Of a stretch of DNA of 64,000 bases, positions 18,277 to 27,439 are shown piece after piece; position 1 is the first letter of the stretch, and the number at the start of each line of letters is the position of its first letter. The stretch is from assembly GCF_006337085.1 (NCBI RefSeq), contig NZ_CP040882.1, positions 2,790,001 through 2,854,000 of the forward strand, written 5' to 3'. A program made the position numbers and the translations under genes. Under the pieces are notes generated by a model. It was not told the DNA's origin, did no database searches, and saw nothing but the letters and a program-made list of their open reading frames with translations. The DNA is from Sutterella faecalis (GTDB taxonomy: Bacteria; Pseudomonadota; Gammaproteobacteria; Burkholderiales; Burkholderiaceae_F).

Positions 18277-21200
18277 GTGGAAAGCCGGGCTGCTCAGGTG
18301 GAGATTCTGCGGTTCTGGGAAGAGATGGAGCTTCTCACGCCGGCGGATTTGCGCAGAAAGGACGCGGAAGGCACGTTCTGGAGCGAATGGCGCCCGGGAC
18401 GGTTTTCCGGAAACGAGGCTGAAGCGGTCGCGCGCTGGCAGTCGATGAGGCTCCGCGCTGCCTACGAGTACCCGGCCAAGGTTCCGCACAGCATGCTCGA
18501 GGCGGATCTTCCTTTTTTCACCGTGTACCTCGGCATTGTGGAAAAACGCACGGTTTACGGGCAGCTCCTCCGGGAGTTCGGCGAGATTGAGGGGAGGGAG
18601 AGCGCCTCCGCACCTTTTGATCACCCGGCTTTTGCCGGGAGCGGCGAATCGATCTGGGGCGAAATGGGCGCGTCCTCCATTGCCGGGGCGGATCTGAGAG
18701 GACAAACCTATCTCGCCCGCTTTCAGCTCAACCCCTGGGGCAAATACATCGACGAAAGCTTTGAAGCGGCAGGCTTTTGCGGCGCTTTGAGGTACCTTCG
18801 CGCCGAAAAGGAGCGCCTCCGGGGATCCGACAACCTGAGGCTCGTGGAAGGGGCGCTGCTCCGATGCGAGCGCATGGCGCGCTGGATGGGCGCTGAGGTC
18901 GCCCGCGTCTGCGGCCTCACGCCCGAGGGCGCCCCGGGCCTTGCGGTCAAGGCCGAACGGATTGAGGGCGAGCCCGTGATGATTCGCCTTACAGACCCCC
19001 AGGAAAGTGCCGAACCCGTGCCCGAGGGCTTCATTTCAGAGCTCTCCGCCCAGCTTGCGCGCGGCGCAGGACTGCCTGAGGGACTTCCTTCAGCCGTGAG
19101 GACGACGCTTTCGCTTCCCTTGCGGCGCAATCCTCCCGAACCTGGTCCGCTCAGAAGCTTCTATCTCTCGGACATCCGTGCCGCCCGCGTGGCGCTCATG
19201 CATGCCGGAGCCGAATCCATAGAGGCTCCTGATATGAAAAAACTGCGGGAACTCGGTTCGAAGGAAGCGTCCCCTGCGTTGAGCGCTGCTGAGGCGATTC
19301 AAGGGAACAAGGCCCCGGAAGGCGCATTCGATCCGATTTCTCCGGAAGACCTCGAAGTGCTCCAGCCCGTGAGCGGACCGCTCGCGAGGCTGCTTACGCT
19401 CGGGAGCGGAAAAGGCGTCAGGCATACGGATCTTCTCAAGTCGCCTGCCGCCCTCTCAGAGCTCCTCAAGCCCGAGGGACTCCCCTCGGGGCGCTGGCCC
19501 GCAGACCCGTCGCATCACCTCTATCTCGCCCAGCAGGCGGCCGTCTCGGGCATCCTCCGGGCGGGCGGCGGCTTCGGACCGCTCGTTTCGGTGAACGGCC
19601 CTCCGGGCACAGGCAAAAGCTGGCTTCTGAGAGACGTCATTGCAGAGATCGTGACGCGGCGCGCAAGAAGGATTGCAGAGAAAGCGGCGTCAAGAGATGT
19701 TTTTGACTGGGAGCATCCCGTCGTCTGGGAGCTTTCGACGAACCGCCTCGATTCGCTCACGCCCATCCAGGCCGACATTGCGGCGGATTCGCTCATGGTT
19801 GTGGCCTCCAACAACAATGCGGCCATCCGCAACATTACGGATTCGCTTCCGCGGAGCTACGGCCTCAGGGATCCGAAGCCCGATCCGTCGACCGGCGGCA
19901 CGAGGCCTGCTTTTTCCTACTGGCGCGACTGCGCGCTCGGCATGATGGCGCTTGCCGTCGAAATGAAGCCTCTGGCGAGGGGCGAGAAAAAGAAGCGGCT
20001 GCGGGCGGGCGAACATAATGGCGCTTCTGAGGTGGATGACCCCAATCTCTCCTTGGGGGATGAAGCCGCCGGATTCGGAGCCCTTTCGCGGGAAGAGCTG
20101 AAGAAGATTCCGGCCGCCAAGCGCCGTCAGATGCTGCGCGAAACGCTTCTGAAGCGCGTGAAGTCTCCTGAGGAGGTCTTGGGACTTTCCTCCGCGACGC
20201 TCGGGAGCCGGCGCAACTGCAGCCGGTTCGTGCAGGCCGTCATGGGGGTCGGCATGTCGAATCCCTTCGACTCGACGATTCAGCAGCAGATCGACGACGT
20301 GATTGATCAGCTCAAACTCATGCGGCGCCTCCCCGAGGAGGAGTGGCTGAGCGCCCGGAAGCGCTTTCGCGAGCTCGATGAAAAAGTGAGGGTCCGCCGG
20401 GAACGCATGGCGGAGCGCTGCCGCACGCACCGCGTCGTGCCGCAGGTCTTTTCGACGCCGCTCGCCGAGGACCCTTCGCAGCATAAGCTCACGCTCTGGG
20501 TGGACGAGGAGTTCGAGCGCCTGCGCTCGGAACTCTTTGAGGCGGCGATGGAGCTTCATGCGGCAACGCTTGTGGCTCAGGCGGACGCGGCAAAGAAAGG
20601 ACTTCGCGCGGCGGCCGTCTATCTGCTCTCGGGGATGCCTCATTTTGAGTCGGGATCGGCGCGTCAGATTTTCGAATTCATTTCCTTCCTCATTCCCGTC
20701 ATCTCAACGACGCTCGCAAGTGCAGGCCGACTTTTCGCACAGGTCGGCGCTTCGGAACTCGCCTGGGTCTTCATCGACGAAGCGAGTCAGGCGTCGCCTC
20801 AGGCCGCTGTCGGCATTCTCAACCGCGCCCGCCGTGCGGTGGTTTTAGGTGACCTGAGGCAGCTGATGCCGGTCGTCACCATGCCTGAACCCCTCGCGGA
20901 ATTTCTGCGGGGCCGGCACCCCCTCGTTGATGCCGTCTGGTCGCCCATGAGGAGTTCGCTCCAGTCTCTCGCCGATGCCTCGATGGAGGCGGGCACGAGC
21001 ATCCGCGACAGCGTCTCTCATGAGGACGTCTGGACGGGGCTCCCGCTTCGCACGCACCGGCGCTGCATCTCCCCCATGTTTGAAATCGCCAATGCCCTTT
21101 CCTATGCCGGGCAGATGGTGCAGATGACGCCCCGCATTGACGACGGCAGGCCGGCGCAGAGCTGCTGGTACGACATCGTCGGAAAGTCCTACGCGCCGCC

Positions 21201-21759
21201 CGTGAAGGTGTCGAAGAAGGGCAGAAAGTCCCGGGGCCCCGGGGGCGATCCCAAGATGATCCGCGAGGAGATGGCGTGGCTCAGAAAGCTCCTGAAGGAT
21301 TTTCATGCCGACCGCATCAACCGCGGGCTGAGCCTCTTCGTGCTTTCCCCCTTCAGAGCCGTGGCCGAAGGAGCCGGGAGAATCATCCGCGAGCTCAGCC
21401 TCCGGGATTTCAATGCCCGTGCAGGTACGGTGCACACCTTTCAGGGTCAGGAAGCGGACGTCGTCATTCTGGTCCTCGGATCGATCCCGGGATCAAAGGG
21501 AAGGCGGCAGCGCCGCTGGGCATCCATGCCCGCCAATCTTCTCAATGTGGCCGTTACGCGCGCCCGGAGGGACCTCATCGTGATCGGCGACTGGGGAGAA
21601 TGGACGCTTGAGCCGGCGATCAGCATCCTTGCCGGGGCGCTCCCGAGAAAAGTTCAATACATCGAGCCCGGCGACTATGCGTTCAATGCGGATCAGGAAG
21701 CCGTGAGGGAAGCGCTTGCCGGAAAGCTCTTTGGTTCAGAGATGCCGGCAAAGGCCTGA
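18277..21759 (+). CDS. Large SF1 (UPF1/DNA2-like) helicase, uncharacterised
   Basis: An 1160-residue ATPase. GTG 18277 is the start: AAGGAG lies 9 bases before it at the end of tilS, only 6 bp upstream, so the two genes are co-transcribed. The C-terminal half holds SF1 motifs: GPPGTGKS (about 441-448), VFIDEASQASPQ (about 831), LGDLRQLMPV, VHTFQGQEADVVIL (about 1052) and LNVAVTRARRDL (about 1088). Between Walker A and Walker B there is a large insertion of about 380 residues, partly charged and helical. The first 430 residues match no family I recognise. Proteins of this layout occur both as housekeeping nucleic-acid helicases and in defence loci; nothing here decides between them. Confidence 0.8.
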   Translation: MESRAAQVEILRFWEEMELLTPADLRRKDAEGTFWSEWRPGRFSGNEAEAVARWQSMRLRAAYEYPAKVPHSMLEADLPFFTVYLGIVEKRTVYGQLLREFGEIEGRESASAPFDHPAFAGSGESIWGEMGASSIAGADLRGQTYLARFQLNPWGKYIDESFEAAGFCGALRYLRAEKERLRGSDNLRLVEGALLRCERMARWMGAEVARVCGLTPEGAPGLAVKAERIEGEPVMIRLTDPQESAEPVPEGFISELSAQLARGAGLPEGLPSAVRTTLSLPLRRNPPEPGPLRSFYLSDIRAARVALMHAGAESIEAPDMKKLRELGSKEASPALSAAEAIQGNKAPEGAFDPISPEDLEVLQPVSGPLARLLTLGSGKGVRHTDLLKSPAALSELLKPEGLPSGRWPADPSHHLYLAQQAAVSGILRAGGGFGPLVSVNGPPGTGKSWLLRDVIAEIVTRRARRIAEKAASRDVFDWEHPVVWELSTNRLDSLTPIQADIAADSLMVVASNNNAAIRNITDSLPRSYGLRDPKPDPSTGGTRPAFSYWRDCALGMMALAVEMKPLARGEKKKRLRAGEHNGASEVDDPNLSLGDEAAGFGALSREELKKIPAAKRRQMLRETLLKRVKSPEEVLGLSSATLGSRRNCSRFVQAVMGVGMSNPFDSTIQQQIDDVIDQLKLMRRLPEEEWLSARKRFRELDEKVRVRRERMAERCRTHRVVPQVFSTPLAEDPSQHKLTLWVDEEFERLRSELFEAAMELHAATLVAQADAAKKGLRAAAVYLLSGMPHFESGSARQIFEFISFLIPVISTTLASAGRLFAQVGASELAWVFIDEASQASPQAAVGILNRARRAVVLGDLRQLMPVVTMPEPLAEFLRGRHPLVDAVWSPMRSSLQSLADASMEAGTSIRDSVSHEDVWTGLPLRTHRRCISPMFEIANALSYAGQMVQMTPRIDDGRPAQSCWYDIVGKSYAPPVKVSKKGRKSRGPGGDPKMIREEMAWLRKLLKDFHADRINRGLSLFVLSPFRAVAEGAGRIIRELSLRDFNARAGTVHTFQGQEADVVILVLGSIPGSKGRRQRRWASMPANLLNVAVTRARRDLIVIGDWGEWTLEPAISILAGALPRKVQYIEPGDYAFNADQEAVREALAGKLFGSEMPAKA

Positions 21760-21826
21760 GGGGCATTTGCTAGTCGAATAAAATGTTATCAAACCTCCCA
21801 TAACGCGCAGAATAGGAGGAGTAAAA

Positions 21827-22405
21827 ATGACGCTTTGTTCGATTGGAGTCATTGCCCGACATTACGGCGTTTCGCCGAGTACTATCAGACGCTGGGTGGA
21901 GAAAGGCTTTATTCAGGCAGAAGGTCGAACCTTCGGCGGTCATCGAAGATTCAGGAAGCCTGCAGTTCAGTCTGCGGAAACAGCCGACCGAAAGATTGTC
22001 GGTTACGCCCGCGTTTCGTCGCACGATCAGAAATCAGACTTGCTGCGGCAGGCTGATCGACTGCGGGACGCCGGCTGCGACGAAGTGATTTCCGACATCG
22101 GTTCCGGCCTCAACTGCAGAAAGCCCGGTCTGAGAAGACTCCTGCGGATGCTTCTCGACAACCGCATTGAGAAGCTGCTGGTTCTCCACGAAGACCGCCT
22201 TCTGCGATTCGGCGTGCCCCTTGTTCGCTTTCTCTGCGGTCGGGTGAATACGGAATTTCTCGTCGTTGAAGCCGTGACGCCCGTGTCCTTTGAAGCAGAG
22301 CTCGCCCGGGATGTGGTGACGCTTATGACGGTTTTCTGCGCCCGTCTCTACGGGCGGCGAGGAAGACGCAAAGGTTCATCGCTTAATTTGCAAGCGATGG
22401 GATAA
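21827..22405 (+). CDS. tnpA: IS607-family serine recombinase (TnpA)
   Basis: A 192-residue transposase. Residues 1-50 form a MerR-like helix-turn-helix (IGVIARHYGVSPSTIRRWVEKGFI ending in GGHRRFR, read as two pieces). From about 62 comes the serine-resolvase catalytic domain with YARVSS, in which Ser is the nucleophile, and the following DLLRQADRL and HEDRLLRFG segments. This order (DNA binding first, catalysis second) is typical of IS607. GGAGGAG lies 5 bases before the ATG. It appears intact and may still act on the element. Confidence 0.9.
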   Translation: MTLCSIGVIARHYGVSPSTIRRWVEKGFIQAEGRTFGGHRRFRKPAVQSAETADRKIVGYARVSSHDQKSDLLRQADRLRDAGCDEVISDIGSGLNCRKPGLRRLLRMLLDNRIEKLLVLHEDRLLRFGVPLVRFLCGRVNTEFLVVEAVTPVSFEAELARDVVTLMTVFCARLYGRRGRRKGSSLNLQAMG

Positions 22406-22480
22406 AATTTATTTCCTTAAATATCAATAAATTAACTGAAATTTAAGGGTTTTGTGCTTCGGTGCGACACAGACTGACGT

Positions 22481-23440
22481 ATGCTGTGTGCAATATGCGG
22501 GGAAAGCTTTTGCATTCTACATGATTTCCCCATGCACCTCGATCCACTTCGTCCATCCGAGCCCGATCCTCACATCATCGACAGCGATCGCATTGAAGCG
22601 CTTGTGGTCGACAACAGTGAGAATTCCGTGCGCACCATCATTCGCCTTATCGATGTTGAGAAGCTCGGCAGCTTTGAGCGCGAGGAGCTCGACAAGCTCC
22701 GTCGTGCGTTCGGCAAGGAGCGCGCGCGTTTCATTCAGCTCCTTCGGATGCGGGAACATCGCAGGAACTGCTGCGGCACGGGCTACCGCAGGATCAGAGA
22801 CGCCATCGTGAAGGAAGACCGCATGGACAAGAATGCGGGCGTTGACGTGCAGGCGAAGCATTCCGGCCTGCAGGCGAGGCACTGGAAGATGGCGCTCCAG
22901 TCGGCAGCGATCGTCGTCTCGAACTACTGGCGTCTGGCGCAGGCGAACGCCAAATCCGTTATTTTTGCCAAAGAGTGGACGAAGGACCTCAATGATGTGG
23001 AGCGCTTTTACATCCACATGATGCTTTCGAGGCTGCGCCCGGAATTCTTTGAGCTCATTGACGGCAAAAATCCGCACTTTGAGAGATTCCGGATGGAGGA
23101 AATCCGCGATCTGCCGAAACTCTGCCTGAGGATCCGCCGGACGGTGAGGAGAGCCTTGGGCAGCTTCCCTAGCCCGGGCCGGTCCGTCAACGTGTGGTTC
23201 GACCAGTCCTGCTACAAGGTGCAGAACGAAAACGGCGTCGAGTGCGTCTACCTGACGAGCATGACGAAGGGGAAGCGCATCCGCGTTGAGCTGAAGGGCA
23301 TCGGCAAAGTAGGAAGCGTCATTCACCTTCTTTTCAGGAGTGACGGGAAGCTTGAGCTCCATGTCATGGAGCCTCTGAAAAAGAAGGCGCTTGAAAATGT
23401 GCCGGCCGTTCCCGAGGAAAAGTACTACTCCCGGGCTTAA
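22481..23440 (+). pseudogene. tnpB: TnpB (RNA-guided nuclease family), N-terminal part, interrupted
   Basis: 319 codons that stop at TAA 23438-23440, within the left end of the inserted IS1111-type element. The rest of the gene is at 27433-28188. This part would hold the REC and wedge domains that bind the omega-RNA. It is much longer than the same region of a standard TnpB (about 400 residues in total, against about 570 here). Conserved sequence is weak, and I identify it from position and from the matching C-terminal part. The start is uncertain: ATG 22481 and ATG 22532 (MHLDPL) are both possible and neither has a good ribosome-binding site. Confidence 0.65.
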
Positions 23441-23446
23441 TGACAT

Positions 23447-23457
23447 GGACCACCCAC
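23447..23457 (+). repeat. Left subterminal inverted repeat of the IS1111-type element
   Basis: GGACCACCCAC, a perfect reverse complement of 27429-27439. Subterminal rather than terminal repeats are a mark of the IS1111 group. Confidence 0.75.
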
Positions 23458-23530
23458 TGCATCGAACCCGTTCGAGCGAATGGGCGCGACAATAGGTGTA
23501 TCTACCTCTAATACCGCAGGAGGCCATGCC

Positions 23531-24724
23531 ATGACAAAGAAGCATACGCAAACGACGCTTGATGTTTCCATCGAATATTCCGCGATCGGGCTGGACCTCG
23601 CCAAATACGACGTTTCCTTGGCAGCGGTGACGCTCAACGAGGGAGAAATTATTTGTATCGACCGCGTGACTTATGCTGAGCTCTATGAGCTTGCCGACAA
23701 GCTCTCCCCGACGCTGTTTGCAGTTGAACCGTGCTGCGGCTACTCGCAGCTTGCCCTTGAGCTCGAGGCTCGCGGCCATGAGATGCGCGTTATCAACGGC
23801 AAAGTCGTCAAGATGTGGATCGACACGCATATGTCGGGCCAGAAAACCGACATCAACGATGCGCTCGCGCTTGCCCGGCTGACGGCCGATCCGGATCTTC
23901 GGCCTATTCGCGCGAAATCTCTCGAAGAATGCCGCATTATGACGGTGCAGGGCGTGCGTCAGCAGCTGATCGGACAACGTACGAAGACGCTCGTCAGCTT
24001 CAAGGGCTTTGCCCAGACCTGGGGAATCCACATGCCTGCCGGCAGGCGCAATCTCAAAAAGATGCGTGAAGCCGTGGAAGCTAAGGCAGACATGATGGGC
24101 GACGCAGCTGTCTCTGCTCTGACGACGATGCTTGACCGCGTGAAGACGCTCGATGATCAAATTCATCAGCTCGACAAGGACCTTGAAGCACTGGTCAGCG
24201 CCAATGCCAACGGCAGGCTGCTGAAGAGCGTCATGGGCGTCGGCACTCAGATCGCCGCCCGCTTCATTACGGTTGTCGGCGATGTAAAACGGTTTGAAAC
24301 GTCACGCTCGCTTGTTGCCTACATCGGATGCGTGCCGAAAAATTACATTACGGGGCATGTGAATAAGCCCAGACAAAAGAAGAGCTCTGCTCCCGACCTG
24401 AGCAGCAAGGGCCAGGGGCGAATCAGCCGCCGCGGCGACAAATTGCTGAGATCCCTGCTGATGCAGGGTGCGGCCTGCATCTACATGCAGTACTGCAAGA
24501 GGCAGCTGCCCGACTGCCAGCTCACAAAGTGGATTGACAAGCAGCTGGCGGTGAGGAAGCCCTACGGCAAGATCATGGTGTCGCTGGCGGCGAAACTCAT
24601 CCGGATCGCATGGGCGGTGCTCACCTACGGCAAAAAGTTCGACATCCACAGAGCGGGCGTCCCCCGCTCGGTGCTGGCGGCGATGGCCGTTCAACCCAGC
24701 AATGAGGCTGCCGCTGCAGCATGA
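23531..24724 (+). CDS. IS110/IS1111-family DEDD transposase
   Basis: A 397-residue transposase with an N-terminal RuvC-like DEDD domain (IGLDLAKYDVSL, AVEPCCGYSQLALELEARG, KTDINDALALARL) and a C-terminal transposase-20 domain (MGVGTQIAARFITVVGD, VAYIGCVPKNY, RRGDKLLRSLLMQGAAC). Such enzymes use a structured RNA encoded in their own noncoding end to choose donor and target. ATG 23531 is selected because CAGGAGG lies 7 bases before it; a longer frame from 23480 begins inside the left end. The gene looks intact. Its 3' noncoding region is cut by the nested IS. Confidence 0.9.
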   Translation: MTKKHTQTTLDVSIEYSAIGLDLAKYDVSLAAVTLNEGEIICIDRVTYAELYELADKLSPTLFAVEPCCGYSQLALELEARGHEMRVINGKVVKMWIDTHMSGQKTDINDALALARLTADPDLRPIRAKSLEECRIMTVQGVRQQLIGQRTKTLVSFKGFAQTWGIHMPAGRRNLKKMREAVEAKADMMGDAAVSALTTMLDRVKTLDDQIHQLDKDLEALVSANANGRLLKSVMGVGTQIAARFITVVGDVKRFETSRSLVAYIGCVPKNYITGHVNKPRQKKSSAPDLSSKGQGRISRRGDKLLRSLLMQGAACIYMQYCKRQLPDCQLTKWIDKQLAVRKPYGKIMVSLAAKLIRIAWAVLTYGKKFDIHRAGVPRSVLAAMAVQPSNEAAAAA

Positions 24725-25222
24725 GGCATCGGCAATTCCATAACTAATCGCGTGAAATGAGAAACCCTTTTCTGTAAGGCTTGTCCGACAGCTATTCATG
24801 TCGAATTGCACTTGATGCATGTGGCTTTTTATTGGCAAGGACAAGACTTCTGATGAGTTCATTTTGGCCATGGCATGCAAGCATGCCGACAGGCCTGAGA
24901 GATTAACGGAAGCGGCCTCTCTCGTTGATGCGTGATTACTGGGACTGGAATACTGCCGGCAACAACCAAAATGACATAACACGGATTAGCCGATGTAGGG
25001 TCGCTAAGTCCGAATGCGGGCTGCGCTTCGCTTGTCGCATTCGCACATAGCGACATTGTATCGGCGGAGGTCCTGTAAAGCGGCTTACGCGGCATATCCT
25101 CAACTTCCAGAACCGCATGACTCTCGTTCAAGATCCAGCAGGATTTTGATCATTACTACCGAAAAAACTTAAAAAATTTCATTGCGTCGCCGGCGCTTTT
25201 CTTGTACACTCGAGAGTAATAT
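24725..25222 (+). other. Noncoding 3' region of the IS1111-type element, left part
   Basis: About 500 bp without a credible gene. It contains the three-tier hairpin at 24990-25064. The remaining right part of this noncoding region is 27225-27428, beyond the nested IS, where a small hairpin (GTGCC, loop TGAA, GGCAC) and an outward TTGACA are seen. Confidence 0.6.
24990..25064 (+). ncRNA. Candidate guide (seek/bridge) RNA of the IS1111-type element
   Basis: Three perfect helices stack in one hairpin: CCGAT/ATCGG (24990-24994, 25060-25064), GTCGCTA/TAGCGAC (25000-25006, 25048-25054) and GAATGCG/CGCATTC (25012-25018, 25036-25042). They are separated by two symmetric 5x5 internal loops and closed by a 17-nt end loop. 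Length 75 nt, place (3' noncoding region) and layout fit what is known of IS1111 guide RNAs. Strand and exact ends are inferred from the transposase orientation. Confidence 0.55.
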
Positions 25223-25232
25223 ATTACTCTCG
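25211..25232. repeat. 22-bp perfect palindrome at the left border of the nested IS
   Basis: CGAGAGTAAT, AT, ATTACTCTCG. The right half is the terminal repeat of the IS; the left half is a copy of that terminus in the opposite direction lying outside the element. It may be the remnant of another IS end, or an operator/hairpin next to the transposase gene. Confidence 0.7.
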
Positions 25233-25246
25233 CAATTTAACTTCGA

Positions 25247-26998
25247 ATGTTCCTGAATTTCACGGTCCCGATACCCAGGCTCAAAGGAAAAATCAGTCGG
25301 CAAGGCACTAAGAGCGGAACGTACATCCACTACGTTCTGGAGCGCAGCTACGACCCGAAAAAGAAGCACACGGTGCCCAAGCGTGTGCTAATCGGAAAAT
25401 GCGTTGGTGAAACCGAGACCATGGTTCCGAATGAAAATTTCCTGGTCTTTTTCCCTGATGCCGTTCTCCCAGAAGTCCGGGAGAGCGCCAGGCGCTGCAG
25501 CACGCTGATGGCCGGCAGCTACATCGTCATAGCAAACATCGTGCAGACGTACGGCCTCGGCAAAATGCTCCAGAAGCATTTCCTTGATCGAGCTGGGCTG
25601 GTGCTGGATCTGGCCGCCTACATGATCATTGAGGAAAGGAATCAAGGGCAGTACTACCCGGACTACGCATATCGACATCCGCTCTTCTCGAAAGACATGC
25701 GGATTGCGAGCGACGCCGCCATCTCGAGCTTCCTCGCCAACGTCAGCCCGGACCAAATTTCAGGCTTTCTGAACGACTGGAACGCAAAGCGCGATCATCG
25801 CTCACGGATCTACATTTCCTATGATTCAACTAATAAGAACTGCCAGGCGGGAGATGTTGATTTTGTTGAATTCGGCAAGGCCAAAGTCGATCAGGGATGC
25901 CCGATTTTTAATCTTGCCGTCGCCTACGACAAAACCAATCAGGTGCCGTTGTTCTATGAATGCTACCCTGGCTCCATTAATGACGTCAGTCAGTTCAAAT
26001 TCCTTGTAGACAAGGCAATTGCGTACAACTACAAGCGTATTGGCTTCATCATCGACCGAGGTTATTTCTGCAAGATCAACATCGACTACATGGATGCGAA
26101 TAACTTTGAGTTCATCATGATGGTTAAGGGCTGCAAGGCACTTGTGGCCGAATTGGTCGACAGGCTCCACGGCACTTTCGAAAATCGCGTCGACGCCTCC
26201 CTGCGCGAGCATTGCATCAGCGGCACAACGGAAAAAATGAAGATTTTTCCGGAAGACTCACGGGAGCGCTACTTTCATGTCTTCTTTAACCCCATGAAGA
26301 TGGCGACGGAGCGGCGCGATATAGAAAACGCGCTGACGCAGATGCAGAAGAACTTCGACCAGTGGGTCGGCCGTGAAGTGGAGTTCGGATCCCCGCATAC
26401 AGATTACTTCCAGTGTCACTACGACGAAAAAGGCCGCTTCCTTTTTGCCGAAGAGAAGAAGAGCATCATCGAGCATGCTTATTCGAGATGCGGATATTTC
26501 TGCATCATTACCTCCGAGAAAATGAGCGCCAGAGACGCTTATCTGCAGTACCGAGGCCGCGACGCCTCAGAGAAGCTCTTCAGCGCAGACAAATCATTCC
26601 TGGGCAGCAAGAGCATGCGGGTACACTCCGCAGAAGCCGTAAGAGCCAAGATTTTTATTGAATTTATTGCTCTCATTATTCGACAGAGGCTCTACAACCT
26701 CCTGAAGGATGAGATGCTCCGCCTGCCGACAAAGAGGAACTACATGACGGTTCCTGCGGCGATCCGGGAACTGGAGACAATCGAGCTGGTGAGAATCAAT
26801 GACGGCAGATATCAGCTTGACCACGCAATCACGAGGACGCAGGAAATCATCCTGAAATCCTTTGGCATGACGAAGGACAAGGTTATGTCGCAGGCCGCCG
26901 CCATCTCTGCCGCGCTTGCCGGAAAGAAAGACAGCATGGAGGACGTCGAGGATCTGGAACCGATTGGCGAGGAGGAGAATGAAGATGCCGAAGCGTAA
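25247..26998 (+). CDS. IS1634-family DDE transposase
   Basis: A 583-residue transposase. The presumed catalytic residues are Asp in YISYDSTNKN, Asp in GFIIDRGYF and Glu in the GRDASEKLFSADKS segment. The C-terminal end is acidic (EDVEDLEPIGEEENEDAEA). ATG 25247 is the first in the frame, 14 bp inside the left repeat. The gene appears intact, which points to recent insertion. It overlaps the start of the following small gene by 14 bp. Confidence 0.85.
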   Translation: MFLNFTVPIPRLKGKISRQGTKSGTYIHYVLERSYDPKKKHTVPKRVLIGKCVGETETMVPNENFLVFFPDAVLPEVRESARRCSTLMAGSYIVIANIVQTYGLGKMLQKHFLDRAGLVLDLAAYMIIEERNQGQYYPDYAYRHPLFSKDMRIASDAAISSFLANVSPDQISGFLNDWNAKRDHRSRIYISYDSTNKNCQAGDVDFVEFGKAKVDQGCPIFNLAVAYDKTNQVPLFYECYPGSINDVSQFKFLVDKAIAYNYKRIGFIIDRGYFCKINIDYMDANNFEFIMMVKGCKALVAELVDRLHGTFENRVDASLREHCISGTTEKMKIFPEDSRERYFHVFFNPMKMATERRDIENALTQMQKNFDQWVGREVEFGSPHTDYFQCHYDEKGRFLFAEEKKSIIEHAYSRCGYFCIITSEKMSARDAYLQYRGRDASEKLFSADKSFLGSKSMRVHSAEAVRAKIFIEFIALIIRQRLYNLLKDEMLRLPTKRNYMTVPAAIRELETIELVRINDGRYQLDHAITRTQEIILKSFGMTKDKVMSQAAAISAALAGKKDSMEDVEDLEPIGEEENEDAEA

Positions 26999-27197
26999 GT
27001 CGCTGGCTTCGATTGAGAAGCAGATCAAACTGACTCAGCAGCGGTTGCTGAAGGTCAAAACACGTTACGAGAAGCTCGGGGTAAAGCTCATCGAACTCAA
27101 CAAGGAAAAGACGCTGCGGCAGGCCGAAGTGATTGCGGAAGCCATGGCTCGAAGCGGTAAGACCATGGAGGAACTCATGACCTTTTTAAGCCGCTGA
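26985..27197 (+). CDS. Small coiled-coil protein carried by the nested IS
   Basis: About 70 residues, starting MPKRKSLASIEKQIKL. It is a single charged coiled coil with a short C-terminal helix (AMARSGKTMEELMTFLSR). GAGGAGG lies a few bases before the start, inside the transposase gene; ATG 26979 is an alternative start. The layout resembles DUF4315-type accessory proteins of mobile elements, but I am not sure of the family. It overlaps the transposase by 14 bp, so translation is probably coupled, and it may regulate or assist transposition. Confidence 0.6.
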   Translation: MPKRKSLASIEKQIKLTQQRLLKVKTRYEKLGVKLIELNKEKTLRQAEVIAEAMARSGKTMEELMTFLSR

Positions 27198-27419
27198 CTG
27201 ACCGTCCGAAGTCGCGAGAGTAATAAACGGCTGGAAGTTCAGGCATATGCTCCGCTCGGCCTGAAGGCCGTGCTCGCTATTCCACGACCGCTTGACAGGA
27301 ATAGGCTCAGTGCCTGAAGGCACCAGGCCAGCAATGCCGCCAGCTGCCGCTATAAGGCGCTCGACTAACTCACTGCCCGCAGCTTCGCTCCTGAGCTCGC
27401 GCGTTACCGTACTTGGAGC

Positions 27420-27425
27420 TTGACA
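27420..27425 (+). promoter_or_regulatory. Outward -35 box at the right end of the IS1111-type element
   Basis: Perfect TTGACA lies about 17 bp from the right end and points outward. If the element forms a circle, the left end brings TAATGA into -10 position, 17 bp away. IS110-family circles are known to build a junction promoter in this way. The -10 match is weak. Confidence 0.45.
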
Positions 27426-27428
27426 AAC

Positions 27429-27439
27429 GTGGGTGGTCC
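27429..27439 (-). repeat. Right subterminal inverted repeat of the IS1111-type element
   Basis: GTGGGTGGTCC on the plus strand. It pairs with 23447-23457 although they are 4 kb apart, which ties the two ends of the element together across the nested insertion. Confidence 0.75.

Larger units (their letters stand above)
25223..27224 (+). mobile_element. Second IS1634-like element, nested in the IS1111-type element
   Basis: About 2.0 kb with terminal repeats ATTACTCTCGC (25223-25233) and GCGAGAGTAAT (27214-27224), extended to 14 of 16 matching bases inward. It encodes a 583-residue transposase and a small overlapping gene. It differs clearly from the copy at 4450-6343 in ends and protein. No clear target duplication is seen. 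Confidence 0.8.

Noticed and set aside
16831..18705. 624-codon minus-strand ORF opposite tilS and the helicase start
   Set aside because: Shadow ORF. It spans two well-supported genes and has Arg/His/Pro-rich composition typical of reverse frames.
22517..24166. 549-codon minus-strand ORF across tnpB and the IS110 transposase
   Set aside because: It crosses a transposon border and mirrors two real genes.
24725..25222. Short minus-strand ORFs after the IS110 transposase (24859-25131 and others)
   Set aside because: Random frames in a structured noncoding region; no ribosome-binding sites.
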